From assembly GCA_030632465.1 (NCBI GenBank), contig DAOVUR010000068.1, positions 1 through 8,478 on the forward strand: 8,478 bases of DNA, read 5' to 3'. A program made the position numbers and the translations under genes. Below, in pieces: positions 1 to 6,115 of the stretch. The notes under the pieces are model-generated. The model was not told the DNA's origin. It did not search any database and worked only from the letters and a program-made list of their open reading frames with translations. This DNA is from a bacterium (GTDB taxonomy: Bacteria > Verrucomicrobiota > Kiritimatiellia > UBA8416 > CAMZLY01). Positions within the stretch are counted from its first letter, which is position 1, and each line of letters starts with the position of its first letter.

Positions 1-1
1 C

Positions 2-1261
2 GGAAAGGTTTGTTTTGACATTATGTTGATTAATCTAGGCTTGGACGCTGATTTCAAGTCTAAGGGGTATCTGTTCCAGATACAGGATGTTACAGAAAGG
101 TACGAGGCTGAAACTAAGCTAAAGGCGCAGGAGAGTCAGTCAAGACAGTCGCAAAAGCTGGAGGCTATAGGAAGCTTGGCTAGCGGAATCGCACATGACT
201 TTAATAATATTCTTACGCCTGTTATGGGTTATTCGGAGCTGGTGTTGCGTTCAGTTTCTGAGGGAGATGCTTTGCATGAGTATATGACAGAAGTGTTACA
301 GGCCAGTAATCGTGCTAAAGATCTGATTAATCAGATTTTGACATTTAGTCGTGAGTCTGAGCAGGAACAGATGCGTTTACGTATATCTACAATTATCAAG
401 GAAGTTATCAAGCTTGTTTCAACTACGATGCCAGAGAATATTGAGATTACGAGTAGTTTGCTGGCAGTGAATGATGGAGTCTTAGCTAATCCGGTACAGA
501 TACATCAGGTGTTAATGAATCTATGTGTTAATGCTATTCATGCGATGAAGCAGGATGGTGGAAATCTAACAGTAAGAACGGATAATATAACTATTGGTAA
601 GGATTCTGAGTCTGGGCTTGCGCCTGATCAGTACCTCTGTATAGATGTGCGTGATAGCGGATGCGGAATGGATGCAGAAACTCAGGAGCGAATTTTTGAG
701 CCTTTCTTTAGTACTAAAGCGCCGGGTGAAGGGACGGGGATGGGGCTTGCTGTTGTTCATGGTATTATCAAGAAAATGAAGGGTTCTATTACTGTTGAGT
801 CCGCGCCGGGTGAAGGTACGCGCTTTAAGATTCTCCTGCCGATCGTGGAGAATGTTGTTGAAAAAGTTGATGAAACCAAAGTGGTTATACCTCATGGTAC
901 TGAGCGTTTGCTTGTGGTTGATAATGAAGTTGCGATTTTACGGATGATGACACATGTTTTGGGTGGGCTTGGCTATAGTGTGAAGACGTTGAGTAGTGCG
1001 GTAGAGGCATTGGAGTTATTGAAGTCTAATATAGGTGATTTTGATCTGCTTATAACTGACCAGATTATGCCGCAAATGCTAGGGTCGGAGTTGGCGAAAG
1101 AGGTATTGGCGGATAATCCAGACTTCCCGATTGTGATCAGTACTGGGTTTAGCGATCAGTTCTCGCCAAAGCAAGCTTCTGAAATGGGGATAAAAGGTTT
1201 TATTATGAAGCCGCTTGTTATGCGTAACTTGGCGGTGGCAGTTCGGTCTGCGTTGGAATAG
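2..1261 (+). CDS. Hybrid sensor histidine kinase/response regulator, 5' end cut by window edge
   Basis: Two-component signalling kinase that should autophosphorylate on His and relay to its own receiver domain. The frame is open to the left edge before the first ATG at 23, and the residues there (GKVCFDI, then GYLFQIQDVTER) look like the end of a PAS domain, so the true start is upstream. Counting from the ATG at 23: HisKA H-box GIAHDFNNILTP with phospho-acceptor H58; HATPase N-box NLCVNAIHAM with N170; G1 box DVRDSGCGM with D211; F box FEPFFSTK; G2 box GEGTGMGLAVV; receiver domain about 293-412 with D346 (LLITDQIMP) as phospho-acceptor, T374 and K396. The second acidic-pocket residue is Asn (VVDNE, D300-N301) where Asp is usual. 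No membrane segment is visible in the part present, so sensing may be cytosolic or lie upstream. Stop is TAG. No partner regulator is adjacent. The family call is firm; the signal sensed is unknown. Confidence 0.95.
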   Translation, partial: GKVCFDIMLINLGLDADFKSKGYLFQIQDVTERYEAETKLKAQESQSRQSQKLEAIGSLASGIAHDFNNILTPVMGYSELVLRSVSEGDALHEYMTEVLQASNRAKDLINQILTFSRESEQEQMRLRISTIIKEVIKLVSTTMPENIEITSSLLAVNDGVLANPVQIHQVLMNLCVNAIHAMKQDGGNLTVRTDNITIGKDSESGLAPDQYLCIDVRDSGCGMDAETQERIFEPFFSTKAPGEGTGMGLAVVHGIIKKMKGSITVESAPGEGTRFKILLPIVENVVEKVDETKVVIPHGTERLLVVDNEVAILRMMTHVLGGLGYSVKTLSSAVEALELLKSNIGDFDLLITDQIMPQMLGSELAKEVLADNPDFPIVISTGFSDQFSPKQASEMGIKGFIMKPLVMRNLAVAVRSALE

Positions 1262-1311
1262 AGAAGGCTGAATGATGAACTCTGAACGATGAAGTGCTGC
1301 TCTACGGTGCG

Positions 1312-1433
1312 GTGCGCTATGGGGAATTCACATGGATAGGCAGGATGGGCAGGATGCGGTGCGCTATGAAAAGGGATTTGCCACGAATGCCGATTCGACT
1401 CCGCTCACGGCAGGCACGAATCTGTGCGCTATG
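1312..1433 (+). repeat. Three copies of the GTGCGCTATG word bracketing 9-base tandem units
   Basis: Exact copies at 1312-1321, 1359-1368 and 1424-1433. Between the first two lie a 12-base lead and three GGAT units spaced 9 bases apart (1334, 1343, 1352), followed after 3 bases by the next word. Between the second and third lies a CACGAAT unit at each end (1382 and 1415), the last one abutting the word. The same arrangement recurs at 2778-2836 and 6003-6063. Confidence 0.85.
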
Positions 1434-1558
1434 CTGCTCGGCGGTGATGGCGTTTATTTGCTTATTTCGCAAGCTCAATAATCAAATGCACGCCATGCAG
1501 GCATCTTTAAGGAAAAACGGTTAACGATGAGCGCGGAAGTTTACTAATAAAAAACATC

Positions 1559-1604
1559 AATAACCTGCCCGCATTGCTTCGCAAAGCGATGCAGGCGGGT
1601 TATT
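1559..1604 (-). terminator. Long imperfect hairpin, probable terminator for rsmI
   Basis: Arms 1559-1579 and 1584-1604 pair over 21 positions around the 4-base loop CGCA, with three non-Watson-Crick positions (two G-T wobbles and one C-A in the + strand reading). On the - strand the stem is followed by GATG and then six T (complement of A at 1549-1554), which is the layout of an intrinsic terminator reading out of rsmI about 120 bases past its stop. In the + direction there is no T run, though the hairpin could still act on kinase transcripts. It may alternatively be a palindromic repeat element, given its repeat-rich surroundings. Confidence 0.5.
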
Positions 1605-1639
1605 CACTATTAGTTATTCACTATTCACTGCTTTTTACG

Positions 1640-1649
1640 GTGCGCTATG
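1640..1649 (+). repeat. Fourth copy of the GTGCGCTATG word
   Basis: Exact copy, preceded by a run of TTCACT-like units ending TTCACTGCTTTTTACG. The copy at 2778 is preceded by the closely similar TTCACTGCTTTATTACT, so word and leader form a compound repeat shared by two spacers. Confidence 0.85.
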
Positions 1650-1723
1650 TTTGTATTTGAACTCATGCTTCGCAGTGTGCTTGCTGACCTCCGCCCTCAG
1701 ATCTCTGACTTCCGGCCTCCGCT

Positions 1724-2428
1724 CTATATCGTCTCTTCGGCGCTCGGTAAGAATTTCGGGTTATTGCCAGCAATGGCGATCGAGACTTCGCCTTTGATTT
1801 TCTTATCTTCGAATTCTTGTATAAGATCACTTAGCCAGCCGCGCGATACTTTTTCAAACTTTTTGGTTAGCTCTATGCAGACGGCTGCTTGTCGTTCGCC
1901 TAGTGCTTCTAATGCGGATGTTAAGGTTTTGCTTACGCGAAATGGTGATTCGAATATAACTATGGTGTGTGGTAGATCTTTTTCCATTTCGAAGAATCGA
2001 TGGCGCTGTCCATTCTTTCGCGGCGGGAATCCTTTGAATGTGTAGCTTGATGAGGGGAGTCCTGAGAGGAGTAGTGCCATGGGCACAGCTGATGCGCCTG
2101 GGATTATAGTGAATTCTAGATCTCGTTCTATTGCTAGTTTGATCATACGATAGCCGGGATCGCTAACGCCGGGATAGCCACCATCACTGCAGAGAGCAAC
2201 GGTTTTACCTTCTTCTAGCTGTTGTGCTAGTTTTTCTCCGGCATGAATTTCGTTCTGTTCGCGATATGACACTATGGGGCGTTTGGTTGGGATTTCGTAA
2301 TGATTGAGTAGTATTTTGGTGCGGCGTGTATCTTCACAGGCGATAATATCAGCTTCACGAAGGGTTTCTAGTGCGCGTGGGCTGATATCTCCAAGATTGC
2401 CGATGGGTGTTGCAATTATATATAGCAT
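1724..2428 (-). CDS. rsmI: 16S rRNA (cytidine(1402)-2'-O)-methyltransferase RsmI
   Basis: SAM-dependent methyltransferase of the tetrapyrrole-methylase fold that 2'-O-methylates C1402 in the decoding centre of 16S rRNA; cytosolic. The 234-residue product begins MLYIIATPIGNLGDIS, the classic family start, and carries CEDTRRTKILLNHY, the glycine-rich SAM loop SDGGYPGVSDPGYRM, IIPGASAVPMALLLSGLP and the FKGFPPRKNGQR segment. It is shorter than the E. coli enzyme (286 residues, from memory), lacking most of the C-terminal extension, as many bacterial homologues do. The SAM loop reads SDGGYP where SDAGTP is usual, a modest variation. The ATG is chosen because the family motif starts immediately after it; the only Shine-Dalgarno-like bases are a weak GGAA about 10 bases upstream. 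It stands alone, convergent with the kinase. Confidence 0.95.
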   Translation of the reverse strand: MLYIIATPIGNLGDISPRALETLREADIIACEDTRRTKILLNHYEIPTKRPIVSYREQNEIHAGEKLAQQLEEGKTVALCSDGGYPGVSDPGYRMIKLAIERDLEFTIIPGASAVPMALLLSGLPSSSYTFKGFPPRKNGQRHRFFEMEKDLPHTIVIFESPFRVSKTLTSALEALGERQAAVCIELTKKFEKVSRGWLSDLIQEFEDKKIKGEVSIAIAGNNPKFLPSAEETI

Positions 2429-2777
2429 GGTTAATGTTCCGTTTTTTATAAGTGTTTTTATCTGTTTTGCTTATAATGCATCTTTTGTTGATAAACCGAA
2501 ATGCTAAAATATAATAAAATCGTGAAAATGGAAGAGGGTGAACGATGAAGTCTGAACGATGAGCGACCCGTCTTCTCCCGCAACTGTGCGGATACGTCGT
2601 GCTCTTCGCTTCGAAAAGATTTCTACAACCGCTACGCTAGAGGGCCTGCGGCTGAGGAAAGGGAGTTTGTGTGACTAAGGGGAATAATAGTATTGTTTTT
2701 GCTCGGCGGTGCACGGTTGCTGGAGAGACGTATATACTATTCAATATTCATTATACACTGTTCACTGCTTTATTACT

Positions 2778-2836
2778 GTGCGCTCTGAAAAGGTTTTGAC
2801 GGGATTAACAGGATTTACTGGATACGGTGCGCTATG
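2778..2836 (+). repeat. Word pair GTGCGCTCTG / GTGCGCTATG bracketing three GGAT units
   Basis: Copies at 2778-2787 (C variant at position 8) and 2827-2836, starts 49 bases apart. The interval has GGAT at 2802, 2811 and 2820, an exact 9-base period, then ACG and the next word. The parallel interval at 1322-1358 has GGAT at 1334, 1343, 1352, then GCG and the word. The architecture is the same although the filler bases differ. Confidence 0.85.
2798..2823 (+). repeat. Tandem 9-base units, inverted partner at 3043-3068
   Basis: Three units GACGGGATT, AACAGGATT, TACTGGATA. The reverse complement of 3043-3068 matches this stretch at 22 of 26 positions, so the two runs are members of one family in opposite orientation, enclosing 2824-3042. 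Confidence 0.8.
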
Positions 2837-2920
2837 GAAGGATGATTATCCACAAAAAGGCGCAAAATTCACAAAAAATGACTTTGCGGCCCTTCGTCGC
2901 TCTTCGAGCTATGCAGGGTG

Positions 2921-2990
2921 CAACGGTGATATCGGTAGTTTAATCTTTGTGAACGAATCTTGAAATACCGATATGTTGGCATTCTGAAGG
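2921..2990 (+). repeat. Copy 1 of a ~70-bp structured repeat
   Basis: Matches 6116-6187 with five substitutions and one 2-base gap by my alignment. Outer arms ATATCGGTA (2929-2937) and TACCGATAT (2966-2974) are perfect inverted repeats enclosing 28 bases; inside, TTTGT/ACGAA (2946-2950, 2953-2957) form a small inner hairpin core. Neither copy lies in a credible gene. Confidence 0.9.
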
Positions 2991-3003
2991 GTGGTGTTGA
3001 CTT

Positions 3004-3030
3004 AACACTGTTTTACTGTGTTATTTTTTT
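3004..3030 (+). terminator. Hairpin followed by seven T, terminator-like but orphan
   Basis: AACAC (3004-3008) pairs with GTGTT (3018-3022), with GT/AC continuing inside after a T-T mismatch and a TTT loop; after one A there are seven T (3024-3030). The shape fits an intrinsic terminator on the + strand, but no + strand gene lies upstream in this spacer, so it may stop stray transcription ahead of the tRNA or simply be part of the repeat mosaic. Confidence 0.3.
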
Positions 3031-3036
3031 GTTTTT

Positions 3037-3069
3037 ATCCTGATCCTGTAAATCCTGTAGATCCTGTCA
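3037..3069 (+). repeat. ATCCTGTAA-type tandem units
   Basis: ATCCTG (3037), ATCCTGTAA (3043), ATCCTGTAG (3052) and ATCCTGTCA (3061): a 9-base period with the third codon-sized block varying. Reverse-complement family of the units at 2798-2823. Confidence 0.85.
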
Positions 3070-3117
3070 GAATATTGGTGTTACTGCGGACTCGAGAAAG
3101 AAATATTAATTTTTTTG

Positions 3118-3145
3118 TTGCCATTTTTGTTAATAATCATACAGT
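3118..3145 (+). promoter_or_regulatory. Possible promoter of tRNA-His
   Basis: TTGCCA (3118-3123) as -35 box and TACAGT (3140-3145) as -10 box, separated by 16 bases, would start transcription about ten bases before the tRNA. Each box matches the consensus at four of six positions, so this is suggestive only. Confidence 0.35.
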
Positions 3146-3162
3146 ACACGTTCTTCAATTAT

Positions 3163-3240
3163 GGCGAGCGTAGCTCAGTTGGTTAGAGTACCAGATTGTG
3201 ATTCTGGTTGTCGCGGGTTCGAGTCCCGTCGCCCGCCCCA
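3163..3240 (+). tRNA. trnH: tRNA-His, anticodon GTG, CCA encoded
   Basis: Full cloverleaf by hand. G-1 (3163) faces discriminator C73 (3237), the histidine-specific identity pair. Acceptor 3164-3170 with 3230-3236; D stem GCTC/GAGT with loop AGTTGGTTA; anticodon stem CCAGA/TCTGG with loop TTGTGAT, anticodon GTG at 3198-3200; variable loop TTGTC; T stem GCGGG/CCCGT with loop TTCGAGT. The 3' CCA is at 3238-3240. All stems pair apart from an A-C mismatch at acceptor position 4-69 (3167 with 3233) and G-T wobbles at 10-25 and 49-65. It decodes both CAC and CAT. It lies 43 bases upstream of the PgaB-like gene and may be co-transcribed with it. Confidence 0.98.
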
Positions 3241-3283
3241 CCTTTCTTTTAATTATTACTTGCATTTTGTTGAGTGAATAATT

Positions 3284-4810
3284 ATGATTTTCTGCATGAT
3301 AAAAATAAAATATAAACTTCTGGCGGGGATGTTTTCTTTTTTGTTGATTGCTACGGCAATTGTGAATGCTGAAGAGGGGGTATCGGCTGGTGATCTGCGT
3401 GGTCAGGCTGAGGCATTATACAAGGCTGGACAGACTGATGAAGCTGTTGTTGCGCTACAAAAAGCGCGGGCGGAATATAAGGAGATCTTAAATAGTAGTC
3501 CTGATGATGTGCTTGCTTTACGTGGGCTGTCGGAGACTCTATCTGAGCTCGGCGAATATATTGCTGCTAATAGTATCTTTCAAGGTTCCAATGTTCAGGT
3601 GAATGTTAAGGATGTTGTGGTGGCACCGGTAAGTGAAGAGGTTGCGGTTATAGCTTCTGAGGCGGCTGTTACTATTGCGATGATGAGCAATGCTCTGGTC
3701 ACCACGGAAGAGATTGATGTTGAGTCTGTGGAGGTTGTAAATGAGCCTTCTATTTCGATTATACCTTCGGTTATTCGCGGTATAGAGTTGCAACTTGATT
3801 TGCTCTATAATGGTAGTATGGCTGTTGTGGAGAATAATATCGCATTGTTTGTGAAGCGTGCTACGACAATGGGAGTTAATGCGGTCTTTGTGCACGCCTG
3901 CACTGAATATAATGCTGATGGTGCGTGTAGCAGTGCTTATTTTAAGAATTCTCTTATGCCTGTTAGGGCAAATATCATGGAGCCACTGGTGGAGGCGTTG
4001 GCCGCACATGACGTTGCAGTCTACGCTGTGATGCCGCTTCTGAGCTTTGACTTGCCTAATAACTCTAAGAATAATAAAATGCTGGTTATGTCTAAGAGGA
4101 TGGGAGTTGTTAAGCCTTCTGTATCTTGGCGCAGACGTCTTTCACCATTTAGCACTAATGCTATTTCGTTTGTTACGGAGATATATTCTAATCTGGCAAG
4201 TAATGTGCCTTTGAATGGGATTGTCTTTGGTGATGATGCATATCTTACGGATCTTGAGGATCTTAATCCTGATTCATTTGCTGTTTATAGCAATAAACTT
4301 GGGATCACAAAGGTTTCTTTACCTGCAATGGACCCAAAGCAGTGTAGAGATTTAGCAAATATACGTAGGGATCAGCTGGATCTATTATGCGGGACTGTGA
4401 TGGCGGCGGTAAGAGAGGATCATCCGAATATGCAGTTTGTTCGCACATTATATGCTTCTGCTATTAATAATCCTAGTAGTGAGGAGTGGTTGGCTCAGAA
4501 CTATAATGAGTCTTTGCAGCTGTATGATCGTGTGTTGGTTCTGGCTAATCCTGAACTGGAGGATGCTAGATCACGCGGGACTTGGATGCGCAAGTTGACT
4601 GAAAGTGTTGTGGCAGAGCCGTCAGGTGCAGCAAAAACGGTTTTCTTATTGCCGAGCTATAGTGAGGTTCAGCGTAATTGGATTTCAGATCATCAGCAGG
4701 CAAAGGTGCTTCGGATACTAGTTAAGGCTGGGATTAGTAATTTTGTAATTGGTCCTGATGACTATCGTGCTGACCATCCTCGGTTAAAAAAGGCTAAGCG
4801 TCTTTTTTAA
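3284..4810 (+). CDS. Exported protein with TPR-like region and PgaB C-terminal (GHL13/GH153-like) domain
   Basis: Residues about 165-508 resemble the C-terminal glycoside hydrolase domain of PgaB, which in known systems cleaves partly deacetylated poly-beta-1,6-GlcNAc. Matching blocks: AYFKNSLMPVRANIMEPL (219-236) with VYAVMPLLSFDLP (246-258); GIVFGDDAYLTDLEDLN (312-328) with the paired Asp D317-D318; and EEWLAQNYNESLQLYD near residue 405. The N terminus has a Lys-rich start and hydrophobic stretch ending VNA before EEG (cleavage after about residue 29), then a helical TPR-like region (about 37-100) and a Val/Glu-rich linker (100-160). The polysaccharide deacetylase domain of PgaB is absent. 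An in-frame TGA lies 9 bases before the ATG at 3284; the ATG at 3296 gives a neater signal peptide and is equally possible; neither has a clear Shine-Dalgarno. The 3' end overlaps wecB. Family placement is from memory of motifs; substrate is inference. Confidence 0.8.
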   Translation: MIFCMIKIKYKLLAGMFSFLLIATAIVNAEEGVSAGDLRGQAEALYKAGQTDEAVVALQKARAEYKEILNSSPDDVLALRGLSETLSELGEYIAANSIFQGSNVQVNVKDVVVAPVSEEVAVIASEAAVTIAMMSNALVTTEEIDVESVEVVNEPSISIIPSVIRGIELQLDLLYNGSMAVVENNIALFVKRATTMGVNAVFVHACTEYNADGACSSAYFKNSLMPVRANIMEPLVEALAAHDVAVYAVMPLLSFDLPNNSKNNKMLVMSKRMGVVKPSVSWRRRLSPFSTNAISFVTEIYSNLASNVPLNGIVFGDDAYLTDLEDLNPDSFAVYSNKLGITKVSLPAMDPKQCRDLANIRRDQLDLLCGTVMAAVREDHPNMQFVRTLYASAINNPSSEEWLAQNYNESLQLYDRVLVLANPELEDARSRGTWMRKLTESVVAEPSGAAKTVFLLPSYSEVQRNWISDHQQAKVLRILVKAGISNFVIGPDDYRADHPRLKKAKRLF

Positions 4811-5924
4811 GAAGAGTTGCAACTATCTTTTCGCAGGCGGTACCGTTACCGTATGGATTGTGTGCGCGTGCCATTTTTGCGTAGACTTCTTTGTTGTATA
4901 GTAGATTCTCAGCTTCGACTAATATCTTTTCTCGGTTAGTGCCCACTAGTTTTACTGTTCCTGCATCTACTGCTTCTGGGCGCTCTGTTACATCGCGCAG
5001 CACTAGAACGGGCTTACCGAGGGATGGCGCTTCCTCTTGCACGCCGCCGGAATCGGTAATTATCAGATATGCGCGGTCCATGAGATAGACAAAGGGAAGG
5101 TAGTCTTGTGGTGGGATTAGGTGTATACGCTTATTTGATTTTATAATGCGCTCTACTGGTGATTGTACGTTCGGGTTTAGGTGTACAGGGTAGACTATTT
5201 CAATATCTTCATGTTTGCTGAGGTCATTTAAAGCGTGGCAGATATTCTCGAACCCGCTACCGAAGTTTTCACGACGATGTCCCGTTACGAGGATGAGTCG
5301 GCGTGATTTATTGAGAAAAGAGAACTCTTTATCAAGTTTAAGTTTGAGTGCTTCGTTATTGTGTATGCTATTTACCACTTCTAGTAGTGCATCAATCACG
5401 GTGTTTCCTGTGACATGAATCTGTTTGTTATCATACCCTTCACGCAGTAGGGATTGTCGTGAGCCTTCAGTGGGCGGGAAGTGTAGACTGGCTAATACAC
5501 TTGTTAAGCGGCGATTCATCTCTTCCGGCCATGGTGCCATGATATTGCCGGTACGTAGACCTGCTTCAACATGAGCAACCGGGATTTTCTCGTAGAATGC
5601 CGCCATTGCGCCTGCAAAAGTTGTTGTTGTATCACCCTGCACGACTACCCAATCGGGCTTATATTTGCGAAGGACTGTACGCATAGATTCTATTACGCGA
5701 CATGTGATATCAGTTAAATCTTGGCCAGATTGCATTAGGTTCAAGTCTACATCAGGTGTGATATTGAATAGTTGTAAAACTTGGTCTAGCATTTCACGGT
5801 GTTGTGCTGTAACGCATACCTGAACTGTACAGTTAGGCTCCGTTTGCAGTCTTGTTATAAGAGGCGCCAATTTGATTGCTTCTGGGCGAGTTCCGAAGAC
5901 CACCATGATTTTTGTTGTTTTCAT
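4794..5924 (-). CDS. wecB: UDP-N-acetylglucosamine 2-epimerase, non-hydrolysing
   Basis: Cytosolic enzyme that interconverts UDP-GlcNAc and UDP-ManNAc, feeding capsule, common-antigen or other ManNAc-containing glycan synthesis. The 376-residue length is normal for the family. Motifs in order: VVFGTRPEAIKLAPLI (8-23), VTAQHREMLDQVL, VVQGDTTTTFAGA with D98, VAHVEAGLRTGN with E120, PEEMNRR (E134/E135), VTGNTVIDAL, VTGHRRENFG with H216, YPVHLNPNVQ, and the UDP-binding DSGGVQEEAPSLGKPVLVLR followed by TERPEAVDAGTVKLVG. These include the acidic and His residues considered catalytic in E. coli WecB. An in-frame TAA sits two codons upstream of the ATG, so the start is well fixed; no Shine-Dalgarno is visible. 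Its last 17 bases are shared, on opposite strands, with the PgaB-like gene. No other sugar-nucleotide gene lies beside it, so its pathway is not settled by this window. Confidence 0.97.
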   Translation of the reverse strand: MKTTKIMVVFGTRPEAIKLAPLITRLQTEPNCTVQVCVTAQHREMLDQVLQLFNITPDVDLNLMQSGQDLTDITCRVIESMRTVLRKYKPDWVVVQGDTTTTFAGAMAAFYEKIPVAHVEAGLRTGNIMAPWPEEMNRRLTSVLASLHFPPTEGSRQSLLREGYDNKQIHVTGNTVIDALLEVVNSIHNNEALKLKLDKEFSFLNKSRRLILVTGHRRENFGSGFENICHALNDLSKHEDIEIVYPVHLNPNVQSPVERIIKSNKRIHLIPPQDYLPFVYLMDRAYLIITDSGGVQEEAPSLGKPVLVLRDVTERPEAVDAGTVKLVGTNREKILVEAENLLYNKEVYAKMARAHNPYGNGTACEKIVATLLKKDA

Positions 5925-5972
5925 ATATTAAACATGTAGCAAAAGGGATGTTTGGTAGCAAGGAAATAAAGG

Positions 5973-5999
5973 TTCAAGTGTTAAGTGTTAAGTTTTAAG
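5973..5999 (+). repeat. TTAAGTG 7-base tandem units
   Basis: TTCAAGTG, TTAAGTG, TTAAGTT and TTAAG in series, ending three bases before the word at 6003. Confidence 0.7.
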
Positions 6000-6002
6000 G
6001 CT

Positions 6003-6063
6003 GTGCGCTATGAAAAGATGATTCACCACGGAAGGCACGGAAAACGCGGAACGGTGCGCTCTG
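6003..6063 (+). repeat. Word pair GTGCGCTATG / GTGCGCTCTG bracketing three CGGAA units
   Basis: Copies at 6003-6012 and 6054-6063, starts 51 bases apart. The interval is a 14-base lead AAAAGATGATTCAC, then CACGGAAGG, CACGGAAAA and CGCGGAACG (6027-6053, exact 9-base period), running straight into the second word. Same layout as 1312-1368 and 2778-2836 but with unrelated unit sequence. The lead resembles GAAGGATGATTATC after the word at 2827. Confidence 0.85.
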
Positions 6064-6115
6064 GAAAGATTATGGCAACGAATGAGGAACCCAACGAATA
6101 AAAAGGAAAACATGG

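Larger units (their letters stand above)
1262..1723. other. Convergent spacer packed with short degenerate repeats; no gene seen
   Basis: Lies between the 3' ends of the kinase and rsmI. It holds, in order: two 14-base units TGAATGATGAACTC and TGAACGATGAAGTG (1269-1296); three GGAT units with a 9-base period (GGAT at 1334, 1343, 1352); CACGAATGC at 1382 and CACGAATCT at 1415; a related TAACGATGAGCG at 1522; a long hairpin (1559-1604); TTCACT-type runs (1602-1630); and a CTGACTTCCGGCCTCCG-type run (1684-1723) that ends at the rsmI stop codon. Four copies of GTGCGCTATG punctuate these blocks. Small open frames exist here but are built from the repeats and resemble no protein I recognise. Confidence 0.8.
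2429..3162. other. Repeat-rich spacer between rsmI and tRNA-His; no gene seen
   Basis: The first ~100 bases (2429-2530) are AT-rich and should hold the rsmI promoter on the - strand, though I see no convincing pair of boxes. Then come: two 14-base units TGAACGATGAAGTC and TGAACGATGAGCGA (2539-2566), matching those at 1269-1296; a small hairpin CCGCA/TGCGG (2578-2591); a TTCACT-type run (about 2736-2770); two words (2778, 2827) around three GGAT units; CACAAAAAGG, CGCAAAATT and CACAAAAAA units (2851-2878); a GCTC/GAGC hairpin (2899-2909); the ~70-bp structured repeat (2921-2990); a hairpin with T run (3004-3030); and ATCCTGTAA units (3037-3069). The open frame across 2709-2963 consists of these repeats and is not credible as a gene. 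Confidence 0.8.

Noticed and set aside
1294..1524. Open frame of 76 codons
   Set aside because: Built from the GGAT, CACGAAT and word repeats; composition unlike the real genes.
2429..2530. TATAAG near 2470 on the - strand as the rsmI -10 box
   Set aside because: No acceptable -35 box at 15-18 bases; the whole region is AT-rich so such matches are expected.
2798..3068. A complete insertion sequence in the rsmI-tRNA spacer
   Set aside because: No transposase frame and no visible target-site duplication; only repeat material is present.
3539..4009. Open frame of 156 codons on the - strand
   Set aside because: Antisense to the PgaB-like gene, His/Asn/Arg-rich, no motif recognised.
1312..6063. 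The word pairs with ~50-base spacing as a CRISPR array
   Set aside because: The repeat is only 10 bases, pairs are scattered over 5 kb, the intervals are themselves periodic and no cas gene is present.
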